Positions 1-8,271 of a stretch of 64,000 bases of DNA are shown piece by piece. The notes under the pieces are model-generated. The model was not told where the DNA came from. It saw nothing but the letters and a program-made list of their open reading frames with translations, and made no database searches. The position numbers were made by a program, and so were the translations under genes. The stretch lies in NCBI GenBank assembly GCA_023139045.1, contig JAGLOJ010000014.1, positions 32,728 through 96,727 of the forward strand, written 5' to 3'. The number at the start of each line of letters is the position of its first letter. Position 1 is the stretch's first letter. Source of the stretch: Candidatus Sabulitectum sp. GTDB taxonomy: Bacteria > Fermentibacterota > Fermentibacteria > Fermentibacterales > JCC-6.

Positions 1-2
1 CA

Positions 3-491
3 GACATGACAGCCATTGCGGAAAGGCTGGGCAGCGATGTTCCTTTCTTTCTATTGCAGACAGGAGCGGCTCTTGTCCGGGGAAGAGGAGAAATTCTCGA
101 ACCTGTCCACCTGCCTCACTTCCACTGTGTTCTGGTTCACTCAGGGGAAAATATTCCCACACCGATGGCCTTCAAACTGTGGGATGAATACAAGGGGGAC
201 TTGACAGAGGCATGCCATATAAGCAATTATACCGCCCTGAAATTTGGAGTTTGGCATGAGGGTAAGCCTTTCCCTGTCAAACTTGACAACCACTTTCTGT
301 CCCTTCTCCACAGCCGCTTTCCAGGTGTGACCCGGACGGCTGAGGAATTGTCCCGGTTGACTGTTAACTGGGGGCTCAGTGGCTCAGGACCAACCTTCTA
401 CACCCTCTTCAGGTCCGAAGTCGAAGCAAGGGAAGCGGAGGATCATCTTGCCGGGAAATTCCCGTGGGTGTTCCGTTGTCAATCGAGATAG
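3..491 (+). CDS. ispE: 4-diphosphocytidyl-2-C-methyl-D-erythritol kinase, C-terminal part (5' end outside window)
   Basis: Frame open from the window edge; AERLGSDVPFFL motif and GLSGSGPTFYTLF glycine-rich GHMP kinase motif. Confidence 0.85.
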   Translation, partial: DMTAIAERLGSDVPFFLLQTGAALVRGRGEILEPVHLPHFHCVLVHSGENIPTPMAFKLWDEYKGDLTEACHISNYTALKFGVWHEGKPFPVKLDNHFLSLLHSRFPGVTRTAEELSRLTVNWGLSGSGPTFYTLFRSEVEAREAEDHLAGKFPWVFRCQSR

Positions 492-500
492 AATTGGAAT

Positions 501-575
501 TGGGGCGTCGTCAAATGGCAAGACACAGGGTTTTGGTCCCTGCATTTGGAGGTTCGAATCCTCCCGCCCCAGCCA
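501..575 (+). tRNA. tRNA-Gln (anticodon TTG)
   Basis: Cloverleaf by eye: acceptor TGGGGCG/CGCCCCA, anticodon arm CAGGG-TTTTGGT-CCCTG, T arm GGAGG-TTCGAAT-CCTCC, encoded CCA. Confidence 0.95.
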
Positions 576-605
576 GCTTTCCCATCAGTAACGAAAGGAA
601 TAGTA

Positions 606-1235
606 ATGCCGATCCAGTTAACAATGGAAAAGAGAGTAAATCTCGGTTCCAGAGAGTCAAGAAGACTCCGCAGAGCAGGTAGTCTGCCGGGAGTTATCTA
701 CGGGCAGGGTTCAGACATCTCAATAAAGATTGAGCAGATTGAATTCATGTCCAAAATTGGTTATTCCAAGTCCCTGGGTATTGTCGAACTTAATGTCGAG
801 GGTGAAATCCTTAAGAGCATTATCAAAGAAGTTCAGTGGGATACTCTCACAGACAAGCCTGTCCACCTTGATTTCCAGCAGGTTTCCGATGACCAGCTTG
901 TTACCGTACCGATTCCCATCAAACTCGCAGGAATACCTCTTGGCGTTTCCATTGAAGGTGGAATTCTTGATCACTCCATGCATGAACTTGAAGTCACCGT
1001 TAGAGCAGCAGATATCCCATCAGAGATTTCGTTTGATGTTGCCGGGCTCAATCTTGGAGACAGGCTTCACCTCTCCGATGTTGACCTTCCTGAAGGCCTC
1101 ACCGTTGACTTTGCATTCGATCCTGTTATTGCAGGCGTGATTGCACCCAAGGCTCTCCTGGTCAAGGAAGAGGAAGAAGAAGAAGGAACCGAAGAAGAGG
1201 CCGCCGAAGGCGGAGAAGACTCCTCCGAGGAATAG
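606..1235 (+). CDS. rplY: 50S ribosomal protein L25/general stress protein Ctc
   Basis: MPIQLTMEKRVNLGSRESRRLRRAGSLPGVIYG start; acidic C-terminal tail typical of the CTC form; directly upstream of pth. Confidence 0.93.
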   Translation: MPIQLTMEKRVNLGSRESRRLRRAGSLPGVIYGQGSDISIKIEQIEFMSKIGYSKSLGIVELNVEGEILKSIIKEVQWDTLTDKPVHLDFQQVSDDQLVTVPIPIKLAGIPLGVSIEGGILDHSMHELEVTVRAADIPSEISFDVAGLNLGDRLHLSDVDLPEGLTVDFAFDPVIAGVIAPKALLVKEEEEEEGTEEEAAEGGEDSSEE

Positions 1236-1244
1236 GAATAAAGA

Positions 1245-1823
1245 ATGTGTATTTCAGACCCGGAGATCAGCATAATCGTATGTCTTGGTAATCCAGGTCC
1301 GAAGTACGCTCTTACATGGCACAACGCCGGCTTCTGGGTAGCAGATATTCTTGCCCGTGAAGCCGGCGTTTCCTTTAAAAGAGCGGGAGCGTTTGAAATC
1401 GCTTACATGCCCGGCGGCCTTCACCTGGTTAAACCGTCAACTTACATGAACGAGAGTGGCAGATCAGTGGGAGCCATTCTCACCGCCAGACAGAAGGATC
1501 CGGAGAACATGCTTGTCATCTGTGATGATATTAACCTTTCCCTGGGAACACTCCGCCTTCGCAAAACCGGCTCAGCCGGCGGCCAGAACGGTCTCAAAGA
1601 CACAATCGAGGTGCTGAAAACTCAGGATTTCCCAAGGCTGAGGATAGGAATAGGACCGAAACCCGAGAAAATGAGTCTGGCAAAATATGTCCTGAAGAAA
1701 GTGCCGAAGCAGCAGCAGGAACTTGCCTCTGTTATGGCCCACAGAGCAGCTGACTGCGCTCTTGAGGTTGTAAAAAACGGCGTGGAAGCTGCTCAGTCAA
1801 TCTACAATGGAATCTACGAATAA
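1245..1823 (+). CDS. pth: peptidyl-tRNA hydrolase
   Basis: IIVCLGNPGPKYALTWHNAGFWVAD, VKPSTYMNESG, GSAGGQNGLKD motifs. Confidence 0.95.
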   Translation: MCISDPEISIIVCLGNPGPKYALTWHNAGFWVADILAREAGVSFKRAGAFEIAYMPGGLHLVKPSTYMNESGRSVGAILTARQKDPENMLVICDDINLSLGTLRLRKTGSAGGQNGLKDTIEVLKTQDFPRLRIGIGPKPEKMSLAKYVLKKVPKQQQELASVMAHRAADCALEVVKNGVEAAQSIYNGIYE

Positions 1824-1833
1824 ATCAGAAAGT

Positions 1834-1860
1834 GGAGGCACTGCTTTCAGCAATGCCCCC
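1834..1860. terminator. convergent stem-loop between pth and the minus-strand lipoprotein gene
   Basis: GGAGGCACTGC-TTTCA-GCAATGCCCCC, near-perfect inverted repeat between two convergent stops. Confidence 0.6.
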
Positions 1861-1884
1861 GTTCCAATTTCAATAAGCAAAAAA

Positions 1885-3483
1885 TTACTGCATGGCAGCT
1901 ATCATGCCGAAAAATGCGAATCCTGTTGCTACAGCGTCGCTTCCATCCATGGACATTTCACTGACGGCTTCACCGTCGGCGAAGGTTCCATCCCAGGTTA
2001 AGACAACATCTGAACCGAGTTCAGGAATATCCATTCCGTCGGGGCTCATGGCCATAACCATGTTCAGGTAACCGGCAAGGCTCATCTCTCCGGCCATCTC
2101 ACCTGTTCCCTCAAGCTCTGCAGAAATGTAATCACCGGAAACAATGTTCAACAGAACAGCAGGCTCCGGTGCTGTCTCAAGAAGAAGTGCTCCATCATGA
2201 ACAGTCATCCAGTAATCGAATGTGATACTGGCTGCTGAATCAGGAAGAATTATCATTGTTAAGGAGAAGAAATCAACTCCGTCAATCTGAATTATTCCGT
2301 TGTCCTGGAAGTTGAAGGAATTTGCCATCTCTTCATTCTGTTCAATGTAGGGCATGATAACTCCTAGATATTCGGAATACATCACCGCAATATCCTCAAT
2401 CGAGATATCAGCCGTTACCTCATATGCAGCAACCATATGAATAAAGTCATCATCATAAATTGAGACAGCGCCATTTGAAGCCATTGAAGCCCAGAAGTGC
2501 AACATGTCTTCACTGAGCTCTGTGGTGAATACTTCCGTAAAGGCTTTCGTAATTTCAAAGGCAATCTCTTCAGGCATGCGGAAACGAACAGTGGCTAAAT
2601 CACCCTGAGTCAGGTAATCAAGCATGTTGGTTCCGGATGTGTGAACAAGAATTTCAGCGAGATCAGTACCAGGAACAAAGCTGATTTTCTTCCGCATCAC
2701 AAAATCCTCAGGCCCTGTGATAAAGGTCAATTCCAACATGTCGGCCTGCGTAAGAAACGCTTCGATACCATCCATGTAAACATCTATGATGGCTGGTACA
2801 AAAGAAGGCATGGTTGTATCAGCTGCCATTCCCTGCATCATCATCATTCTGGCCATTGGCATCTGCGCGGCAGCCATAGGTCCGATCATGGAAAGGTTGA
2901 TCTTCATTGTAAGACTGGTAGGAGCAACTTCATCAGATACATCGGGAGCAAGACAGGAGATCAGCGTTTCAAGTTTTGCACTGGACATGGTCATAAGAGC
3001 CACTCCGCGCACGCCCGCCAGATACATTGTTCCGTTTTCTGCATCCATTGAGTAGACTGCAACGCCACCGAGTGGTTCCTCGTTTGCCAACTCAACTTCC
3101 ATTTCCTCCATAAGTGAAACAAAGAGAGGAAAATCAGGTGCGGAAACAGCCATTCCCATACTCTGCGGCATGGCACTTTCCATCCAGAAGACTACCGGGC
3201 CTGACGGATCAAATCCGTACCTTGCCGGCATTGAGTCCAGAGAAGAGACATCCAGTTGTTCGCAGATGAGATTTTCAAGAAGGTTCACTCCGAGAACAGG
3301 AGCGCCCTCTTCAATATAACCGTCAATATTCCTCACCATTCCAGCGGGGTCATTAAGAACAATCGAGATCATAGCTCTCTCTGGAAGCACAGACAGCGGA
3401 CTGGCCTCTTCTGCAACACCGCCACCACCGCAGGCCGTGATAATCAGTACGGCGAGCAGTGCTGGAAGTAAAAAGCGTTTCAT
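1885..3483 (-). CDS. hypothetical secreted lipoprotein
   Basis: MKRFLLPALLAVLIITACGGGG lipobox; ~530 aa. Confidence 0.7.
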   Translation of the reverse strand: MKRFLLPALLAVLIITACGGGGVAEEASPLSVLPERAMISIVLNDPAGMVRNIDGYIEEGAPVLGVNLLENLICEQLDVSSLDSMPARYGFDPSGPVVFWMESAMPQSMGMAVSAPDFPLFVSLMEEMEVELANEEPLGGVAVYSMDAENGTMYLAGVRGVALMTMSSAKLETLISCLAPDVSDEVAPTSLTMKINLSMIGPMAAAQMPMARMMMMQGMAADTTMPSFVPAIIDVYMDGIEAFLTQADMLELTFITGPEDFVMRKKISFVPGTDLAEILVHTSGTNMLDYLTQGDLATVRFRMPEEIAFEITKAFTEVFTTELSEDMLHFWASMASNGAVSIYDDDFIHMVAAYEVTADISIEDIAVMYSEYLGVIMPYIEQNEEMANSFNFQDNGIIQIDGVDFFSLTMIILPDSAASITFDYWMTVHDGALLLETAPEPAVLLNIVSGDYISAELEGTGEMAGEMSLAGYLNMVMAMSPDGMDIPELGSDVVLTWDGTFADGEAVSEMSMDGSDAVATGFAFFGMIAAMQ

Positions 3484-3525
3484 TCCATCTCCCTTCAAGT
3501 ATAGTTAAATTCCTACCTGTCATAG

Positions 3526-3553
3526 TTTAATCAATCCATCATGCTCTTGTCAA
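3526..3553 (-). promoter_or_regulatory. sigma70-like promoter for the minus-strand lipoprotein
   Basis: Minus strand TTGACA, about 18 nt spacer, TAAACT. Confidence 0.4.
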
Positions 3554-3565
3554 AAAAGAGGTACT

Positions 3566-3595
3566 TTGACTGCGGGGTTGTAGTTTCATTAGAAT
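3566..3595 (+). promoter_or_regulatory. sigma70-like promoter for exonuclease-murA transcript
   Basis: TTGACT, 18 nt spacer, TAGAAT; ATG lies only 7 nt after the -10. Confidence 0.45.
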
Positions 3596-3602
3596 TACAG
3601 CT

Positions 3603-4397
3603 ATGAGTAACACTTTCGACCTTTTCAGCAGCATTGCCAGTAGCGATGTGCGTATATTGTTCCTTGATACCGAGACCACCGGACCGGATCCGACTACTGC
3701 TGAAGTTTGTGAAGTTGCATTCCTTCTGGCAGAATACAAAGGATTCACCTTCACCGGTGAGAAGCAGGTCTTCGAAGCTCTTGTCAAACCATCAGTTCCG
3801 ATTCCACCGGAAGCTTCTGCTGTGAACCGGATAAGTAACAGAATGGTCAGCAATTCTCCACCTGCGGAAGAATTAACTGAACAAATCAGGAAACTCACTG
3901 AGCAGGCAGATTACATATCTGCCCATAACCTTCCTTACGACTACACTATTCTTAAAAGACAGTACCCCTCACTCTTCGGTGGCTTTAACAAAAGTACACA
4001 TATAGATACTCTCAGGCTTTCAAGACAGATCTGGCAGGAAATACCATCTCATGCCCTTCAGGCTCTCAGGTATCGGTTTGAACTTGATCGGGATATCCGG
4101 GGAGAGGCTCACCGAGCACTATTTGACACCGAGCTGGTGCAGTCTCTGCTGCACTTTTCTCTCAAACAAACTGATTGTCTTGACCTGCAGAATAGCTGGA
4201 AATCACTTGTAGATTTCATAATTGCCCCGCTGGAGGTGAAAATTTTCACCTTCGGCAAGTACAGAGGCAATCTTGTGGAAGATACAGTTGCGAACGATCC
4301 CGATTACATCAGATGGCTGCTTAAGCAGAAATGGCTTTCAGAGGAACAACCTGATCTTTATCACACAATTCTCAGTAAAACAGGAGCGAAAAAATGA
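3603..4397 (+). CDS. DEDDh 3'-5' exonuclease (DNA Pol III epsilon-like) with C-terminal DUF3820-like module
   Basis: LFLDTETTGPDP exonuclease motif I, SAHNLPYDY, RGEAHRALFDTELV; C-term FTFGKYRGNLVEDTVANDPDYIRWLL. Confidence 0.85.
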   Translation: MSNTFDLFSSIASSDVRILFLDTETTGPDPTTAEVCEVAFLLAEYKGFTFTGEKQVFEALVKPSVPIPPEASAVNRISNRMVSNSPPAEELTEQIRKLTEQADYISAHNLPYDYTILKRQYPSLFGGFNKSTHIDTLRLSRQIWQEIPSHALQALRYRFELDRDIRGEAHRALFDTELVQSLLHFSLKQTDCLDLQNSWKSLVDFIIAPLEVKIFTFGKYRGNLVEDTVANDPDYIRWLLKQKWLSEEQPDLYHTILSKTGAKK

Positions 4398-5707
4398 CAT
4401 CCGGTTCCAGCTCCAGCTGGCTTGTAAAGGGCGGGAATACGCTCAGCGGCACACTTGTACCATCGGGCAGTAAGAATGCTGCACTTCCCATTCTGGCTGC
4501 TGCACTGCTTACGGATCAGCCTGTTACACTGCACCGCTGCCCTAACATCCGTGATGTAAGAGCCATGATCGACCTTCTGCGCAATCTTGGCGCAAATATA
4601 TCCAGTGGCTCTGATCCGCACACTGTCACAGTAACCGCCTCCCGGATCAACCCTGCCGATCTCAGCGAAGAACTTTCACGAAAAATCAGAGCTTCAATAC
4701 TGCTTGCAGGGCCACTGGTGGCAAGAACCGGCTCTATTGAGCTGCCCCCTCCGGGAGGAGATGTCATAGGTCGAAGACGACTTGACACTCACTTTCTCGT
4801 TCTTGAAATGCTCGGTGCTGAAGTTTCCTTCAAAGATAGAATGATAAGAGTAGATGCGCCTGCGGGGCTCAAAGGAACAGAAATCCACCTTGATGAACCA
4901 AGTGTAACCGCAACTGAAAATGCCATTATGGCCGCTTCAGTGGCAAAAGGCACCTCTGTTATCTACAATGCCGCATGTGAGCCAAATGTACAGGACCTTG
5001 CCATTCTGCTCCGCAGTATGGGCGCAGAGATTCAGGGTGAAGGAACAAACAGAATCACCATCCACGGCAAAGGGAAGCTGCTCAATGGCACTACCCACAC
5101 TGTATGCCCGGACCACATAGAGATTGGCAGTTTCATCGGTCTTGCTGCCTGCTGCAGGGGCAGAGTGGAGATACCCGGTGTTCCTGCCGGCATTATCAGA
5201 CCGACAATGATCGGTCTGGGCAGGCTGGGTGTACAGATAATTCACGAGAATGACACACTCATAATCCCGGCTGATCAGGATCTGGTTGTCAATCCTGACA
5301 GAAGTGGTGACATTCCCACTATTTACGATTCTCCCTGGCCCGGCTTCTCACCTGACCTTACCAGTACAGCTGTTGTTGTTGCAACACAGGCAACAGGAAC
5401 AAGCCTTATTTTCGAGAAAATGTTTGAATCAAGAATGTTCTTTGTTGACAAACTGGCAGCAATGGGAGCAGCTCTTATCCTCTGTGATCCCCATCGTGTC
5501 GTAGTATCCGGTCCATCCAGACTTGTTGGAACAGAAGTTTCAAGCCCGGATATAAGGGCAGGCATGGCTCTTCTAACGGCGGCCCTCTGCGCACGGGGAG
5601 ACAGTGTTATCCACAACGTGCATCAGATAGAGAGAGGCTACGAAAATATTATTGAACGTTTAAACAATCTTGGCGCCAGCATTAGACCGCTTAACAGCCT
5701 TGAATAG
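4394..5707 (+). CDS. murA: UDP-N-acetylglucosamine 1-carboxyvinyltransferase
   Basis: GTLVPSGSKNAALPILAAALL, PPPGGDVIGRRRLDTH, IERGYENIIERLNNLGA. Confidence 0.95.
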   Translation: MTSGSSSSWLVKGGNTLSGTLVPSGSKNAALPILAAALLTDQPVTLHRCPNIRDVRAMIDLLRNLGANISSGSDPHTVTVTASRINPADLSEELSRKIRASILLAGPLVARTGSIELPPPGGDVIGRRRLDTHFLVLEMLGAEVSFKDRMIRVDAPAGLKGTEIHLDEPSVTATENAIMAASVAKGTSVIYNAACEPNVQDLAILLRSMGAEIQGEGTNRITIHGKGKLLNGTTHTVCPDHIEIGSFIGLAACCRGRVEIPGVPAGIIRPTMIGLGRLGVQIIHENDTLIIPADQDLVVNPDRSGDIPTIYDSPWPGFSPDLTSTAVVVATQATGTSLIFEKMFESRMFFVDKLAAMGAALILCDPHRVVVSGPSRLVGTEVSSPDIRAGMALLTAALCARGDSVIHNVHQIERGYENIIERLNNLGASIRPLNSLE

Positions 5708-5715
5708 GACACACC

Positions 5716-6648
5716 ATGAATAGATTTGTATTAACCGCTGTTGCTCTACTGCTGATTCTAGCCGCCTGTAGTAATTCTGAAGAAGAGGTAAGCTGGCCCG
5801 ATGGCAGCACACTCTGGCTATCGGGCATTTATGCAGACACTGCATTATCCTGGTCTCCTTACGGAGACATCCTTTTCTTCTCCACCTACACCACGGGAGC
5901 CACCAGACTCTACGGAACAGATGGCCTGACCAACCCCATAGAGCGCACTTTCACCAGCATGGATGAATTCATGGGCCCACTGGGTGCCTGGAATGCAGAG
6001 AACGGCAGAATTGTTTACACTGCTCTGAATGCAGACAGCATGCGCAGCCAGATCAGGTCAATCGCCGGTAACGATATTTATGTAACTGTTCACATTCAAG
6101 ACAGTCTTCTAAACGCCTTTCCCACTTACAACATTGACGGTGACAGCATTCTTTATTGTGGCAAAGTTACTGGAAACTGGCGTCTTTATCAGGTTTCCCA
6201 TAACCATACTCCCGATTCTCTGGATGACCCCGTTCTTCAGAATGCTTTCCCCGACGGAGACATTCTCAGGCCATCCTACAGCCCGAACACCGGCAACTGG
6301 ATTCTGTTCCAGCACAGAGCCACTTCCTCCGATGACTGGGACATTATGATCGCTCACCAGGATGGCAGCGAACAGAGAATACTGGCACAGAGCTCTGCTG
6401 ACGATATTCACCCGACATGGGGTCCGAGTGATAATTGGGTCGCCTTTTCATCTGACAGAACCGGTAATTACGAGATTTACTTAACTGATGTAACCAACGA
6501 TACTCTTATTCAGTTAACTGACGACCCTGCAATGGATCAGTATCCCGCCTGGAACCCGAAGAAAAACTGGATTGCATTCAGCTCCGATCGAGCATCAGGC
6601 AGCTGGAACATGGATATATTTGCTATTGATGAACCTGAATTGCCCTGA
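5716..6648 (+). CDS. TolB-like beta-propeller (PD40) lipoprotein
   Basis: Lipobox LLILAACS; repeated WGPSDNWVAFSSDRTGNYEIYL / WNPKKNWIAFSSDRASGSWNMDIF. Confidence 0.8.
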   Translation: MNRFVLTAVALLLILAACSNSEEEVSWPDGSTLWLSGIYADTALSWSPYGDILFFSTYTTGATRLYGTDGLTNPIERTFTSMDEFMGPLGAWNAENGRIVYTALNADSMRSQIRSIAGNDIYVTVHIQDSLLNAFPTYNIDGDSILYCGKVTGNWRLYQVSHNHTPDSLDDPVLQNAFPDGDILRPSYSPNTGNWILFQHRATSSDDWDIMIAHQDGSEQRILAQSSADDIHPTWGPSDNWVAFSSDRTGNYEIYLTDVTNDTLIQLTDDPAMDQYPAWNPKKNWIAFSSDRASGSWNMDIFAIDEPELP

Positions 6649-7112
6649 TTGATATTGTTGATCATAGATCGTGGAAGAATTGACTGGGCTTGAATAACTG
6701 TTAATCGGTAACCCTTTCAGGGAACAGCAGTCGCCCGGGATGCCCCGTGTACGGGTCGGGGCTCAGTGTAGCAGCGCGTTATATCTGCACTTGATACTTG
6801 ACACTTGACAGGGTTCTGGGTTAAACTCCATTTCGTCGCGGCGAAACTAAGTACGAATTGTAAAATCTGTTGGGTATATTTTCGGTCAAGTGCTCTTTTT
6901 CACACACACCCACACCACAGCCACGACAGTTGTGCCGCGGTCAGCTGTCACTGACAATAAATATCATGTTATGTATGTGATCTGTGGAATGACATTTGCA
7001 TAACGTGCTGTTCCATGCCCTGCCTGCCATACATTTATAGAATTACCCGCAGTGAATGAAGCGCTCCGACCTGTTTCAGAAGGTGAGTGAACTGTGCAGA
7101 CCTGCCGTTAAA

Positions 7113-7149
7113 AAGCAAGAGGCCGCCGGAAAACCGGCGGCCTCTGCTT
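7113..7149. terminator. strong stem-loop terminator
   Basis: AAGCAAGAGGCCGCCGG-AAAA-CCGGCGGCCTCTGCTT inverted repeat just downstream of the minus-strand gene. Confidence 0.8.
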
Positions 7150-7165
7150 CTGAACTTCTGTATCT

Positions 7166-8257
7166 CTACAGAAGCATCGTTTCAATAGCCTGCATGAGCC
7201 TGACAGGGAAGTCGGGATCTGAAGCCTTAATATCAAGACCAAAACCTTCATCCTGACAGATACCAAGAGCAGGTCTGAAGTACTGATTTCTGTAGGCCAT
7301 GGCTGCTGCCATACCCCTCAGCTTCTGATTATCGATTCCTTCATAATGGCTGAATGAATACGCTCCCTCATCGGCAAGACCGAGAAGGGCTGCGACTCCG
7401 AGGTAGGGGTCACCATTCTCGCCTTTTGCATCCTGAAGGATACCGTAGGCCGCTACACCATCGTTGGCAAAAGCAGTATGTCCTGCTGCGCTTTCGAAAG
7501 TTGCGTAACCAAAAGACATCTCATTCTCATTCATGCACCAGGTTCTGTAACCGTCCTTCCGTACGTAAGGAACGCTCATGTACACAGAACTGGCCGATGT
7601 TCCGTTAACAATGGAATCGACACCGCAGTTCGCGAATGAAAGTCCATTGGCCACAGTGAACAAGGCCATCACATTGGGATGATCGATCTCGAACTTGTAC
7701 TGGAACCTGATGTTGGAATACTTTCCATACAACCAGTCACCAATTTCCTCGTTATCAAGGGTTTCTTTGGGCAGGTCAGGCCCTTGTGTGCCTCCCCAGA
7801 AGAGGGTATCACCATCAACGACAAGGATGGTGTCACCAAAGGCGTTAATAACCTGAATATCGTTGGCTGTAAGTTCAGGATAAACGCATTCGAACTTAGA
7901 CCAGTCCTTATTCTGAGGAATTATCACTGCATTGAACTCAACTGGCCATGTTCCATTGTCGAGCTGAACTGCCATGAAGTCATACTGATGCCCGATTACC
8001 CAGTAATCAGGAAGCAGTATTGAACACCATCCGGCGCCAACATAGGCATCAGAACGAGAAACATCCATATCGATAGCATTCTTGAAGTTCAACATGGCTG
8101 CCTCGTAATCGCCATCCTCAAAAGCATCCCAGCCTGCATTGACAAACCCCGTGTATCCTTCAACTTCAGGATACTCTGTAACGTTGTCATAGCATCCTGC
8201 TACAAGAATGAGGGAGGCAGCAACCACAGCTATTATCATTGTGTTGATTTTTTTCAT
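7166..8257 (-). CDS. lipoprotein with TPR-like segment
   Basis: MKKINTMIIAVVAASLILVAGCYDN lipobox; GWDAFEDGDYEAAMLNFKNAIDMDVSRSDAYVGAGWC TPR-like repeat. Confidence 0.65.
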   Translation of the reverse strand: MKKINTMIIAVVAASLILVAGCYDNVTEYPEVEGYTGFVNAGWDAFEDGDYEAAMLNFKNAIDMDVSRSDAYVGAGWCSILLPDYWVIGHQYDFMAVQLDNGTWPVEFNAVIIPQNKDWSKFECVYPELTANDIQVINAFGDTILVVDGDTLFWGGTQGPDLPKETLDNEEIGDWLYGKYSNIRFQYKFEIDHPNVMALFTVANGLSFANCGVDSIVNGTSASSVYMSVPYVRKDGYRTWCMNENEMSFGYATFESAAGHTAFANDGVAAYGILQDAKGENGDPYLGVAALLGLADEGAYSFSHYEGIDNQKLRGMAAAMAYRNQYFRPALGICQDEGFGLDIKASDPDFPVRLMQAIETMLL

Positions 8258-8271
8258 TATTCTTCCCCCCC

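Noticed and set aside
6649-7110. Possible ncRNA in the 460-bp gap (hairpin TTTCGTCGCGGCGAAA, repeats of ACTTGA)
   Set aside because: Short, unsupported structures without a clear promoter/terminator pair; not strong enough to call.
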